Shown here: positions 12,601 through 27,600 of the stretch, one piece after another
How the letters are laid out: every line of letters starts with the position of its first letter
Numbering within the stretch: position 1 is the first letter of the stretch
Origin: Acridotheres tristis
Taxonomy: Eukaryota > Chordata > Aves > Passeriformes > Sturnidae
Assembly: GCA_037013685.1 (NCBI GenBank)
Contig: CM072891.1
Coordinates: 62,001-126,000 of the forward strand
Direction of reading: 5' to 3'
Length of the DNA stretch: 64,000 nucleotides
Position numbers and translations under genes: made by a program
The notes under the pieces: generated by a model
Databases searched by the model: none
Told to the model about the DNA's origin: nothing
The model's input: only the letters and a program-made list of their open reading frames with translations

Positions 12601-15600
12601 ACATAATTCCCATGATGTTTTCTTTGAAGAGATACCTCATTAGCAATACAACTCAAGTGCACAATGTGTTTTGTGAATATTTCAAAACATTTGTTTACAG
12701 TTTTCAGTGATTCTCTCACACTACTAAATTAATGCATGCACTCCCTCCCTGTCTGGTAGTCAGTCTTCCATTAGGAGAAGTGACTGATGCCTGTTTTACC
12801 CTCTTGAGTTTGTTTCCTCTCTGTTGATTAATTCCAAAGTTACAAAACAAACTCGTGTACAGTCTCCTAACTACTGAAACCTATTCTATGCCAATTTTGA
12901 AGTGATCACAGAAGGAATTGTCCAGAGACAATCTAGAGCAACCTCTTGCTCAAACAACAGTCAACATCACATTTGGATGCTTATCTAAACTTGTCTCTAC
13001 TATCTCTCAGATATCCCACCATCTCTCGGGTAACCTGAACCAGTGCTTTAATAATCTGCAGAGCAAAAGTATTCCCTTTCTTTCTAATCAGAACCTCCTA
13101 CGTTAATGACATTGTACTTCAGTTCTTTAACGTGGCTGCACCTTACCAGTAACCTCTTCATAGGTATGGGAAGCTGATTCTGGGTATCTCCTCAGCCTCT
13201 TTTCTCTCCAAGCTGAATAAACCTGCATATTAGGAGCTCCAGACCCTGACCCTCTTTTGCTAGACTCAAGTTTGTCAACATCTTTCTTGCAGTATTTCAG
13301 ATGATGTCCAGCAAGCAAAAATCAGTAATCACTTCTGCTGCTGTAGTGCCTCCCCCTTCTATGGAGACAGTCCAATACAGAAGGCATGATCGGCCTATTC
13401 TTCTCCACCATGACCACAAGATCCTTTTCATTAGCACTGATACAGAACCGGCCAAGTGTTCGGCATGTACTACTGCAGAGGTTTAGCCCTTGCAATTCTA
13501 GTTGAAAGGCCTGGCATTTGTCCTCACTGAATTCCTTCAGGTTCCTACTATCTCATTCCTCCAGCTTGTCTATATTCCCTGGTGCAGAAGCCCTGGTCTT
13601 AAATACATTAACCATATCACCCACTACAGAATCACTCACCAACTTGATGAGGGTACAAAATGTGTTGTAGAGCTCTTTAAACCAGAATCAAGAATAACAG
13701 TCAAGGCCCGTGTGCGATTTTTGCTAAACAAAGCTTCATGGGCAGCTGAGTCAACAATGAAAACGATGGTCTCACTCCCCGCCTCACCCACCACTGCTTC
13801 TGTCCTCCCTTGCTCCTGCCCCTTGCCTTGCACTTGTTTTGGCATGTATTTGACTCTTATCAGTTGCAATACTATACATTAAGACTTTTACCATTTTTGT
13901 TGATACAGCTTTTCAAAACAGTGAACTCTGCTGATTCAGAGACATCTGACAAGTGCCCAAAATGAAGTGACAGAAACTCATACACCAGACCAAGGAGGTG
14001 CCCAGCTCTGCTCTGTCTAACGCAACAGGTTCCTAAAACCCTCCAGCTCTCCCAAGCACCTTGAATAAAAGCAGAGGTAATTAATCTTGAATTTCTAGAT
14101 TTTCCAGTCACTAGGAATGTATTTCAATGATTTACCTGACTTTTTTATCACAACAAGCACTGCTGACTCATTTTCTTTGCCCATTTCTACCAAACCTCAT
14201 TCTCTGGAGACAAACTTTGCCTTATCTATACTGTCAGTGTAAAAGTCTAGCCTCACAGCAGATTCAGCATAAAAAACCACAGTGTAAGCTAGGTTTGAAG
14301 GAAATTCGAAGAAGGCAATATTCTTTTACTGGAAGTACCTCCAAAACTGTAAATTTAGAAGCATTACAAAAATGGCCTCAATATCAAAAGCAGTAATTAT
14401 TGTACATATATCAAGTACACAATTTTTAATTTCTCTTCTAGCTCTCCATAGGAACCATGACATAATGACACTTAGCTCTGTCAAATTCCTTCTTCTGCCT
14501 TTATTCCGTTCCTCGTCTCAAATAAACTGAGTAACTAAATTATTAAAACACCAATTATTCCAATAAGCTTCCCTTACGCTAAAGATACAATAAGATATAA
14601 AAAGCTACGTTTCATGTACAATTAACACTCTATTAATGTTATCAGTTTTCAATGAAGTATGGCATCTAAAATTGATAATCTGGTCAATGAAGTACAGGGA
14701 TAGTAATATACTATAAAAAAAATTAAAAATACTTGAAAGCTCATAGGTTAAAAAGAAAAATACTGATATTAAAGCTGAATATCATCAAGAACTATATGTA
14801 CTCAATGGCAAAACTGCTAATATTTGTAATGCTAATTTGATGTGTCCTTCCTTGGTAAAGCAGAATGCAATGTAATCTATACCAAATATTCACCAATGCA
14901 TGAACAAATCCAAAAAGTAAACCCAAAACACAAAAAAATACTGAAATATTTAAAAAAAAACCCCATACACGCTAATAGTTTCAGTTAGCATTAAGTCATC
15001 TTTGCCTGAATTATTTTAAGTTTGGAAAAATTTAAAAATCAACCAAAGTAGGTGCTGAGTAGTACATAAACAGTTCACAGAATAGTTCATCAGTAAATCT
15101 GAGGTGTGTGTAACAGCATAAAAATATTACCAACACAACACTCAAGCTACAAAGTTGGCACATGTACACTGTTTACTTACTTACAATTGGACAATCGATA
15201 AATATTTTTCCATTATATTGCAATACAAAATTCAAACCATATCAACATTTTGTTGAAGACATTAAATTAGCTTTCAGAAAACTGTTCCTCTCTCTCAGAG
15301 TATCAAATACCTTATTCTCACCACAATAATTCTTAGAGAATTTATGCAACTCATATAGCTCAATGGTCTAATTTCAAAAACTAATTATGCTACCTATATT
15401 TCAAAAAAATTAGTTGTACTAAAAAAGGTATTGGTCTACACTGGATTTTTTATTTAAAAATAGCAGGTAATCTTTTTTCTAGCATATCTCAGCATAGCAC
15501 CATTACTTCTATACAAAAACAGCCACAACAATTTTCTTAAAAATCAACTCTCGTTTCCCTGCTAAATACATTTCCATAAATTTAAGTTTGCAAAAAACCA

Positions 15601-18600
15601 ATACACTTTAAAAGTTCCTTTCAAACGATGCAACAAAATGAAGTTCTCTTCAGTCCATGAGCAGAAAGCAAAAAATAGACCAGAACAACCGTACCACCAA
15701 AGCACTCTTTGGAGGCTCATAACCAAAAACAGCTACCAATGACAGTCAACTGAAACAGCTGCCCTCATGGGCAAGTTACAAAGCGATTTGCCAAGGATGT
15801 AAAGGAGGTAAAAGCACACAAATATCATATGTGTCACTAGTGACAGCATAGTGTTCATATAGTCTGTAAAAGATCACAGATAAGATCACAGTATCTTTGC
15901 CAAAAATCACTTTTCTTTAAAACATTATATATTTATACCAAGACGTTTAGTGGAAAACTTGGTAATTCATCATTGGCAAGTTACTTACCTGAACGGAAAA
16001 AAAAAAATCTTTTCATCATCTTGTTCAGTGAACCAAGAAGGAGCTCTGACAACCAACCAAAATATTACTCATCCTGCTACAATTACAATGAATTCAAAAA
16101 TTAAAGGCTTGGATAGAAAAAAGGCTTTCCTATAATCATGGACATTGGAAACAGAGAGGTCAAGTTGGTTTAAAATATTTAGCAAATCTTTCCTCCTTTC
16201 TTACCCAGAAGTGACAGTGGTATAAATTTTAAAAATGTTCTGACATGGTATTGTGCTATGTTTTTAATCAACAGATTCCAGCAAGACCAAGTATTATGTG
16301 CTATTGCTGCTTCATACTCTCAGTACCAGTGAGAGTACAGACTGCTGTGAAATAGAGGTTCTAACACATATTTACATCTTATCAGCTTTAGATCTACTCA
16401 GGTATTAACCTGAGTTAATTGTCCCTCAGTTTCTACTTCCAATACTATAAAAAAAATTACAAAGGGGATACAATATATATTATATGAAATATAATACTCT
16501 GTATTTCAAAAACTAATTGGTTTGCTCCATAAAGCTAAACCAATTTAGAATAAAGCTTTTTGTTGAAAAATACTGAAGAGGAACACAGAAACAACACCTA
16601 CAGGCACAGACTTAGGATCCCTTATCTGTACCAGATCACCTTTTACCTTGATAGGAACAATACAGCTTCTTCAGAAGAAAAAAATCTGTTGATTTATAAA
16701 AGGCTAAAACTTTAAAGCTCCAGAATTTACTTCATTTTTTCTAAACTGTCCCTCTTCTGAGACACACTTTTTTTTTTGGTGAGGATATTCCTGAACATTA
16801 TGGTAAATCAAAAATCTGATGGTATTTTTTGCATGTGCTCAATTCTTTAAGGTTTATGGTGGAGCAAGAATCTTCAAAGATCTTTAAGGCACTATGGTCT
16901 CATCTAGGCATCTGAAATAGGGAAAACTGTTTCTCACACTGTGTATTTTCTAGCCTCAGTCAAAATTTAGATGAGTGGGTACAAAGCATTGCCTTGTGTA
17001 GTTTCATGATACAGAAAGAGGGAACATCACAAATTAAGATCAGCCCTTAAAAACGAGAATAATAACGACTTCACAAATTCAGCCACAATCCAGATTACAC
17101 AGAAAGGAATTCAACTCCATGAAACTACCTGAAGAGGAAACGCTAGACAATTACATCATCTGTAAGAGAAATATACAGATTAGCTGAGTTGGAAAAGACT
17201 GAACTTCTTGATTAAAAAAGACAATGATAATAAACACTGGTATTCAGTGCAGTTCAAACCAACAGCAGGCTGACCTGCTAAGAGACAGATGAGTACTGAA
17301 TGACTCCCCAGGGCCAAGCAGCTTCATCATATAGGAATGGCACCATTCTGAACTGCAGCCTGGAGCCAATAGGTCCTAACTTGCCTTGTGCAGACTAATC
17401 ATCCTCAAAACTGTATTTGTGGAATTTTCTCAGGCTCACATCATTGAATTTGGGACTCTCAGCACAGTATTTGAAGACAATGCAAGTGAACATTCTCTTC
17501 TCTCAAAAGACAACAAATACATTCTATCAGAAGCCTGCTTTAAACTCAGATACCTACAGCACACTAATCCAATATAAAAATAATACACACCAGAAATAAA
17601 ACTCCCACAGCCAAGTATGGAAGCAGAAAACAACACCAAAGCTACTTACACATAATCCAGAGTAAGAGAAAATTGTCATACAGATCAAGAACAGAGGCTT
17701 TTTTCTAAGTGCTTAAGAAAACTAGCAAGACAACTATAGTCTTCACAGTCACAAAGAATGCAGATGGCACAATGTTTGTCCAGCTTACATTTATGGCCAG
17801 AATTAGAATTTTCCAGTTGTACAGTAGCGTCCCAAGATGAACTAACACATGCAGCTAACAGATAAGTTGTGCCTTCTGAGTCACAACTTTTGAGGAGACC
17901 CTACATTCTGAACACACAGCAGCTTAACCCAACATTTTATTTTCCCAAGGCAGGTCATGAGAAGAGAATAGATGTGCTAAATCTTTTGGCTGTTCACATG
18001 GTTTGACAATTACAGGGAAAAAAAAGACAACAAATAATGTTCCCACACTATTATAGTTCTGTGTCTCACCCCACAAGCTGGTGAAAATTCTTCAGGAGAA
18101 ATACTTTTTTTTTTTCTCAAAGTTTACCACAAAGATGACAATACTTTTAAGCAAATAAAACTTTTAGAAGTGGACTTACATTTTTTTTGTTTGAAAGCAT
18201 TCTTAAAAAGCAAAACATGCTCAAATTAAATTACTGCTAGATTCTACAAACTCTTGAAATTGGTGTTCAATACCAATTAATATCTGCTTTATATAGCTAT
18301 GCATAGTAGTTGTATGTAGCCACTTTTAAAGAATAACAATAACAGTGACTCACCTATGAATTACATGGTGGTTTGCTTCGGGTTGGGGTTTTCTGCTACA
18401 GAAAACAGCAAACAATATATATATATTGAACTGACTGCCACTCTATTACTCCTTGCCCTTCTTCCTCCTTTCCCATTTTTTACTGGGTGAGGTGGAAAAC
18501 GCAAAAGCAAGAGGGCAGAAAATACAGCTCTTACCTTTAATCCATAGAAGGTTAAAGACAGATCTATACTAGTATCTCTGACTCCAAAAAAATCAGTGCC

Positions 18601-21600
18601 TGAGGTTTCACCTGATTTTTTTTATTGCAATAATGCAGTATGTAAGTTCAAAAATGGCTATTAGGCTTACCACCTGTGGTAATTATTTTGGAAACACTAT
18701 TCTTACAGATGGCAGCAAAACTGAACTTTACTATGATAAAGAAAACCCTTCACTTTTACTCTTGCTATAACTGCTACTGTCATCTTACAGCCAAAATTGT
18801 ATTCGAGATATAAGCAACTTTAGAAAAAAATATGCTGTTCTACTTCGCACTAAACAACATCCATTGCAGACACACAGCAAAACTGTCATCTACTTCAAAT
18901 ACAGTAATACAGCATTTATAAAACTTCAGAATAAGCAGAATCTACACACTAACAGGAAACTAGTGCTCAGAACTTTTCAAAACAAACCAAAAATCCCCCT
19001 AAAACCCCCAAACAAAACCCCGCCACAGATCACTCCCAAACCTCAAAACAAATCCCCACTCCTAATTGTAGTCTTCTGTTCCACCTGCAAAATCATCCTA
19101 CTTGCCTCATGGTCACACAGTAAATAGGCTGAAAGCAGAGACAAACACACAACCAGGAAGCCAGGGAGAAAGGAGAGAGAAAACCATACTGTGAAATTTC
19201 ACTCTTGTGTAAGCACATATGTTAATATTTTACATTAAACTGGGAAATTACATCTTAAATAGATTAACATTTTTCATGGAGAATTACACAGTACTTAAAA
19301 AATAAATGTTTCTGTCTCTGTAACAAGTTAAAATGCAAAACTAGGTTTACCTTCAAAATCAAGAAACCAAGCTGACTAATCATACCGAGTCAGAAGCCAT
19401 TTCAAGTACCTGCTTTCTATAACTGGAAAAGGCAGACTTCAGAGCTTTTAAATACATGTAGTAAAATGCAGTGGCAACAGTGAGACATGTAAGACTGGAC
19501 TGCCATTGGTTTAAACATCATTTGGCACAAGAAACTGCTATAAGATTTTTTAATTACAGAGAACATGTTAAACTTCAGACATTTGTCAAAAAGTAATTAA
19601 GTATTTGTAGAAACAAAGTCAAAAAACCATCACATATTAGGCGTAAAATTTAGAAAACACATTCTACTTTTTAAATGCACCTAGCCCACAATTATTTATT
19701 TCTGGAATAAAATTCTAAGTATTTTAATGCAGAAAATGAGAGGCTTTATTCATTACGCAAAATGGGAAAATCTTTCCTCTAACAGTCCTATCTTACCTGT
19801 ATCTTCAATGAATTGCACACATTTTTCAACAAACAGAGGTATTGGTTTCTCAGGTGTAACCAAATCCTGTAGGGGCATCCCAAAGTAATTACTTTCCCAG
19901 TTTCTACGGATTGGAGGATTGAATGTCTTAGTTTTCTTTTTCGGCTACAACAAAACAGAGTTATTTAAGTAATATTCAAGTAACATTTTAACAACTCATA
20001 TTTCAATCATTCAGTAAACACAACCAGATCGTACATCTATCAGACATTAAAATTCCTTTACAGCAAATTGAATTAATAAAAATTAAATGTATTTTTAAAA
20101 TTATAAAGTACTTAACTATAAAATAATTCTATATTAGATAAAAAGCACTCAACTTCTAAAAGTTTTGATCCTTTTTGTATTACGTTAGGAACAGGATTAC
20201 CCAATACATCAGTAACTGAAAGACCACAGGAACAGAAATAAAACACCACTTGTTTATAGTGCTGTGACTTGTTTAGAGTCTTTCAGCACTGCTCACACAA
20301 ACCACATCTGAACCACACCTCTTTGGAAATTGTCAAAATAAAACTCTGGAGTCATATCACCAAAAGAAAGTTAGTGTCTCCTGCATATATTTAAAGATAC
20401 TAAATAATCTTTATATTGCAACTATACAAGAAACATGATGATGGAGAATGACTAACAAGCAATCAAGTCTTGAAGTTAAAGTTGCAGACACTCATGCTAA
20501 GCAAGAATGCTCTGTTACAGGCAAGGATTTTAGCCAAAAGGAGGTTTGCACACAATCAAATCTAAGATGGTGAGTTTCATAAGGAGTTTTCCTGGTTTTA
20601 TTTTTTTTTCCACTGAGAAGGACTTTTATCAGTGAAACTGGTAAATCAGTCTAGGATGATTACAAGAATTATATTGTATCAGATACCACAATTCATCTCT
20701 GAATATTAATGAAAATATAAATTACATCAAAAATATTTATTTAGGCAATATCAAGTTCAGATGAGCAACAGTTAAAAGGGCCAAACTGAAGCTAAACAAT
20801 GTATAAAATTCAGTGAAAATATCTTTGTCAAATGTTAAATGAAAGATCATTTTAGATATATATATTAAGGCAGTAAAGAAAGGAAAAACAATTTTTTCCC
20901 AAGGTGTTCAGTACACGTCTCTACTATCACAGAATAAATGAAGCAAGATATACTCAAGACTGTATATTTAAGATCAACAAGATAGAAAAAGGCTCTGTGT
21001 GTCTCTTGGAAAGCAGTCAGGTAAACAGAACAATAAACTAGGACTGTACAGAAATTTTATGAAAATTAAAATTATCATCTGTGTAGAATATCTGGACATA
21101 GTATGAAATACCGGACACGGTTACAAAATTGAAGTAAAGAATGCTCTTTTCTACTAATTGTCCTGCTTTTAGAAGACAGGTTGCAAGGGACTGCCATATC
21201 ACATTTGAGACCATGAACACAGAAATGCAGAAAGGTTTCTTAGATTAACCCTTCACCTGAAAAGTTTAATTCCCAATTTGTAAAGTGAGAATTTGTCTAA
21301 AGAACTTAATGAAGTCTAAAGAATAAAAGAATAAAGTGAAAAAGGAAAGAAAACCCCAACCCTGAAGTCTTTTGCAAACTGGTCTAAAGGCAGAGTAGAA
21401 GAGATGATCACTGCAAGACTATTCCATAAACACAAATTTACAGTTTCACAAGGCAGTTACAACAATAAGTTTATCAGCTATTTCTCATTATATATCATTA
21501 TGTATTTTGTATCTCTCCTGTTCAATATTTGTTTTCCTTTCGTTTGGGGTAGGTGAGTGCATAAACTCTCCACTGACAGCACAAATCACATCCTCCTGCA

Positions 21601-24600
21601 AATAACAATATCTACATGATCTTTGCAAAAAATACTTCTGCAAATTAAAAATAAAACTTTAAGGCTTTAAGAAAAACCAACATGCTATTTCCTGATTTTA
21701 GACTTCCATATTTTCCTGAAGTTATTGGTCCAGATTCCTTAAGTGGAGAACTTGTTCTGAACAAAAAGGTGTTCTGTGCAAAAGACCCGATCTTTGCCAA
21801 AAGACCAACTGACTTCAGGGAAAAAAAATTCGAGTCTTATTTCTAACATAAGTAAGTCTTAGCGGAAGTTTTTCTTTAATCCCTGTTCCCCAGTCTGAGA
21901 AAACAGCATTTTTTCTGATCCATCAGACACAGAATGGAACTTTTAGATTTGCTAGTCAAGACAATGACTACCATAATTTTTCTGTGTAAAATTAACTTTT
22001 AAAATATTTCTAATGAAACAATAAACATAAACTGTTAAACATTAAATTATTAATTTAGTTAAACAGCATCTGAGTAAGGTGAATCATTTCAAACTTCCTA
22101 GATTTTGGCAGTGAGATTATAATTTTGCCCCAGGTATTTTTAGTTCAATCAATCTTCCCAATACACCTACATCCCATTATGCAGCAGTCACGTAACACTG
22201 CATGCAGCAAGTACTAATCTAGGCACAGTCGAAACCAATTTTGTATGCTTCTCCTATATCATCATAAAACAAGGACTAAGAGGCACTAAGTTAAAGAAGA
22301 CAAGAACCAGCACACTAAGTTTTGTTAGTTAAGCCTAGCAAAAAGCTCATTGTTCACATACCACTGTTTTCATGTTAGTAATTGCAACACGAGCCCAAGA
22401 CCATAAAGTTGAAATCCTGAGTTCTCCTAGAGATCTGTAGGACTTGGTATAATTGATTGCTGCACTTATGTCGAGCTTTCAGCATGGCTTTCACCACTTG
22501 CTTCTTGCCAAAGACAACTTCTCTTCATACCCTAACAGAGGTTAATGCCAAACCTCCAACTGGATCCTTATGTATTTTGGCAGAAAAGCATTTTAACTCT
22601 GAGAATTCCAAATTTGCCTTGCATTACATTTATTTGGAACATTGCTTTATTTTGCAGTGCTTCAATCACCAAATACACGCTGCAAAAGATTAATGTAAAA
22701 TATGGTAAACACAAAAACATATATTCTACCATGGTACAGGCACCCAAGTCTTGATTTCAAAACCATAAATATTATTACAAAGAATATTAACTTTAAAAAA
22801 TATGTAAAGAATACTCAAGCTTAACCCTCTTGACTACAGGTACTAGGGAACCAGTTAAGCAGCACTGATCATCTAGAGAGAAACGAGGCTAAGACTTCAG
22901 CCAGCTGTGAGTCTTGAGTACAACACACTTAAATACAACCTTTTACAATTAACCTAGAAAACTAAAAACTGCCAAAATCCTATCAAGCCCCTTTATGGAT
23001 GGGCTGCTTACTGTAGCAAGCCTTCTGTTCAAGACAGACTTCTTTTTCTCTCAGTCCTATCCCACCACAACTACCATTAATAATTTATTTATTAAAGAAG
23101 AAATTCAGCCACTTCTCTACCTCCAAAAGACTTCGCTACCACTTTTGATGGAAAGGAAATTTTCTGCCTGCTTCTTCTGCAGTCAACCCTAAGGTCATAG
23201 AGGGCAGTGTCAATATTTTCAGGACTAGTAAAATACTTCATAAAACCTCGCACTGTGAACAGCATTCATTTTATAGGATTAATAAAAGTATTTGTAATCC
23301 CTAATTCATAGTTAACTCTTCAGAAACTGTGTGATATATGAATAATGCAGATCATTGTCCCTAACATGCTCTTCCTTCCCTTCATGCCTTCTGCCATTTT
23401 TAGAATTCCAGTTCGTTACACTAGTTTAAATTACAAAGAAAGCATATGGCCCTAAATATGCATATTAAGAGTGCTAAACTTGAACAGACAAAACCTGGAA
23501 GTACAGATTCTGATACTTCCTATATTCCTCAGGAGACAAAAAAAAATTCACTGCACATCCCAGTCTGAAGTAGACAGTATTTTGGTAAATTAACCACTGA
23601 ATTTACACAAGAACAGCTGAATAAAAATGTAAGTTGATCTCCCATTACTCCCATGTTTACCATAGTCTTACTAAAACTGAGATCAACACACATGGGTTCT
23701 ATGGTTCCTCATCTTATTTCCATAATAGTTTTAACATAAAATTTCATACAGTTTTGAAATTATAATGGCAGCAAGCAAGTTTAGGCATAGAGAAATAGAT
23801 GACAAACGTACTGCTTCATGTTCTAAGAAGTCAGAGTAAAATATGCGAGAATTCATCAAGATGCTAGTGGATTTTTCTTCCTGAAATACTGAGAAAAGTT
23901 TTCAGATTTATTTAAAGTAAAAAGCATCTTATAATCATCTTGGTATAAAGGAAAATGGAAAGAAGCAATTCATGAACTTCTTTGGAAGTAACGAGTGTTG
24001 TCTGCAAACAGGGTTACAAGGCAGACTGTTTTAAAACACCGTTTCTCAGATTTAATTTTACAACACAGGTAGAAACTCCATTCACAAAAAAAAAAAAAAA
24101 AAAAATCAGACCTTGAATAACAAAACTATCGGCCATTGGCCAAAGAACTTAAATAGTGAAACTTTTTCAGATTTCAAAAATGGCATGCCAAAGAATTATC
24201 ACTAAACACTTAATTTACGATATTGCTTACAAGATCTCTCTAGTTAGGATTTGTTTTCAGAAGTACTTAAAAAATTCAAGATAAGGCTCTGCCTTTCCCA
24301 TTGCAAAAATTTATTCAGGATATTTGCTGTTCTTGATATGTTGTGGAGAAAAAAAAAAACCTAAACAACTATACTCTCTCCATAAGAGGTGAAAAAAATA
24401 TAGCCTCAATTAGACACTGAACATATCTCAAAGTGTTCACAAAGATAAGAGCTCTAAAGTAGGTGACTAAAGTTTTAACACTCATTAATTCCATCATAAA
24501 AACAAGGCTATTATTGTCACTGTATGGAATAGCTATGGGTTCCTACATCAGGCAGGCTTCCTGCTGAAGAGGAAATTACTGAATTACAACAAAGGTCAGA

Positions 24601-27600
24601 AATAACTTGCTATTATTTCATGGTAATAATAATAATAAATCATCGATAATAATTGACAAATAGTTTTTAAAAATATTTACGTCAGCCTTGTTTACAAGGT
24701 GAGAACAATGGAAAGCCAAGGACTAGTGTGGTTTGGGCTTTATATTAATGCATAAAATGCATCAGTTGCAGTTTTAAGGTTATTGAAGCAGTTCCTGCTA
24801 TCTAAGATATTAGAAGGCTTTCTTCAGCAACATCTTTTTCCTCTAGCAATCTTCACTTTCTTGACCTGAAATTTTCCATAATTTCTGTTGTTTTGTATCT
24901 CCAAACTCATTAAGTTAAATTAATGACAAAAATAATTTATGATACAGCTTGAAAGCCTTCTGCTTTTCATGTGTACCAACACCAAAAATGTTTACACTAG
25001 ACGTTAATATTAAAAATTCTAATTGAGACAAGCATCTACTTGTAATTCCCACTTCCAGTTTTTGATAAAAACACGTAGATGAATGAAGGAAATAACCAAA
25101 CATAGAAGACATGCCAACGTAGGGGAGAATTCACTCCACAAAATGCTTTTTTTTTGCTATTTTGTTTAACAGTAGAAAGGACAAGGTGCTTTTAACCTAA
25201 GAGAAACTTTAAAGAAGTTCTGTAGGTGAAGAAAAAAGGCCACTACGGTTTAACAAATATTAGCACACAACATGCACTTCAAATATTGAACAACATACAC
25301 TTGAAATTTTTCAAGCTCAGTGTGCACACAGCTACACATGAATGTGGTTAAAAAGTCCAGCGATTCAAGCCAGTCTGCTTGCTTTCTTCTCCTGCATATT
25401 TGTCTTCATATTTATGCTCACCAGAAAAAGCTCAACAGTCCACTTGTTAATAGCACATGCAAGGCTGTATCATAAATTATTCAGAACATTTAGATATGTG
25501 CTAATAAAATAAAATAGGATAAAGGTGGGTCTATTACACATTAGACTACACTGACTCAGCTTTTTCCACTTTTTCTGTTCTAGAGGCGAAGACAGAACCA
25601 TCTGTTGGTTTTACCAATCTGGATTTTACTAAGGCAGTTAGTGATGGCATATAGGAAACTACAGTGACAACTGGAGGAGCAGAAAAAAGATGATATTCAG
25701 CAACAAAAACGACAAAATCATAGAGTAACAGAAAAACCCTGCACTGGAATGCACAACTAGTAAAACTTTTGCTCTGTAACGTGCCTGTAGCACATGCTGT
25801 AATGCACAGGTACTATAATTGTGGGCATGTACAATAAACCACCTGAACTGTGCAGTATGGAGTCATTACCTGGAAATTATCAAGGACAATTGCAATTGGC
25901 AATTATCAGGCCAAAGGTACCTAAAGTGACAGTAACTGTAGGTAAGCAAAGGTTGAGTGCAATAGCACAATTGTGTCAGGTAGTAATTTCTTGTAGATAT
26001 CAGCAAATACTGTGTCACTGTTATGACATTGCTTGCAATACTATGCACAATTTCAGTCATCCTCATTGAAAAACAGAGGTTCAGAGGAAAATCCTAATTT
26101 TTTTTTTTTTTTTAATCTTCTAAAACTCTGGCCAAGAAGTAGCCATCTTCTCTCCACCAGTGACCAGTCAGAAAAAGAAACATTTCAGAAGAACGGTTAC
26201 AATAAGTAAGGGTGAAAACTAGGAATTGCAAGACTCGTCACCAATAAAGAGGAAATAGGAAAGGAAAACGAAAGCTCTGGATGAGTTTTTCATAGTAAGA
26301 ACGAGGGGAAAAAACTTTTCAGAGTAATTATTTCTGTGATAATTGAAAGAAGAGCTCAAGGACGATTCTCTTCCAGTTCTGACTACCAGTATACTGAAAC
26401 AAGATCTAATAACACTAGCACAGTGTTGGGACAAAAATAATAGGCAAATAATTCAGACCAAAGCACGTTTGCTTAACTGGTCTGAGTTTTAAATTGTTTC
26501 TTTTGGTAATAAGAAACATTACTTGCTTGCCACAGGTTTGCCGTTGCTATACTTTCCACAGTAAAGCATTTTAATTTATGCTTCCAAATAGCAACAAGTA
26601 GCACAATTCTGAGTATTTACTTCTGCCTTTAATAACATGCGTCCACAATAGATTTTTAAAGTTTGATACATATGTGTTAGCCAAACTACAGCAGGTAATT
26701 TTCCTGCTCTACTGTTTGTCAAACCTTGCTTTCACCTTCCTACTCACCCAACTCTAGCCTTTTTCCTTTCAGTTCTTTTACATGAACCCTACAATCACTC
26801 CAGATACATTCTCTGCCTCCCTATATCTGTCCTAGTGCCCATATTTTTATGTAATTTTATTCTGAGTTGGGACACTTTGGAACTGAAAGAATCAGGACAG
26901 AATGAGCATCCTTCAGCACAGTCATGTCTCTCCTGCAACACCTTACAAAAAACCCACCCAGAAACACCATATCTCAAACAAACAAAAATGCAAGGACTAT
27001 CCAGAATGTTACATCCTACTTTTTTAAAAACAATCTTTGAAAAAGACAATTAGGAGTTCAGACGTTAAAATTCAAGTTTTTCCAAACAAATTCATTTTGT
27101 TCATAAGATTTCTGAATTTCAGAATCACTATAATTAAAGCAAGAATAGTTACACATGCATCCTATTTTCCCATGACATAGAGCTGAACATTTCAGAAAGA
27201 GTATCAGTTAGAGATTTAAGAAAGTCAGAAAGAAGTACACAAGTTCTATTTACCTCTTTCACATTCAAGGGGTGAAAGCTCTCAAAAAAACCCAGCAAGC
27301 AATCTGTAAATAGTGGTGCACTAACATCTCTCACATGGACCAAATAACACTTGACAAGGACAATATGATTTCAGTAATTTTTGCGTTTCCGTAACAAAGG
27401 ACTGCTAGTTGCTCATCCAAAACAACACAGTAAAACATGCTGAAAAAGTTCCAAAAGTAAAAAAACTTCATCTCTTCTGAAATAAAATTAACTGTTAAGA
27501 AATCCAAAGAAACAGAAAATGAACTAGAATGACTCATTTAAACTCGCTGCAACTTCATTCAAGTCAACAGAGAAGTCACTACTTATCAAAAGCACTGAGC

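Larger units (their letters stand above)
8037..19796 (-). other. ARHGAP5: ARHGAP5 intron 3 (11.8 kb)
   Basis: Long intron with GT-AG ends. It holds a CR1-like remnant around 12.9-13.6 kb, short tandem duplications at 10.63-10.84 kb, a perfect 10-bp inverted repeat at 10,977-11,001 and a (CA)n tract near 8,808. I recognise no other gene, although open frames up to ~140 codons occur by chance. Confidence 0.75.

Noticed and set aside
25821..26069. Overlapping open frames on both strands (82 and 66 codons)
   Set aside because: Compositionally AT-rich, no recognisable domain, and no matching splice signals. Likely chance.
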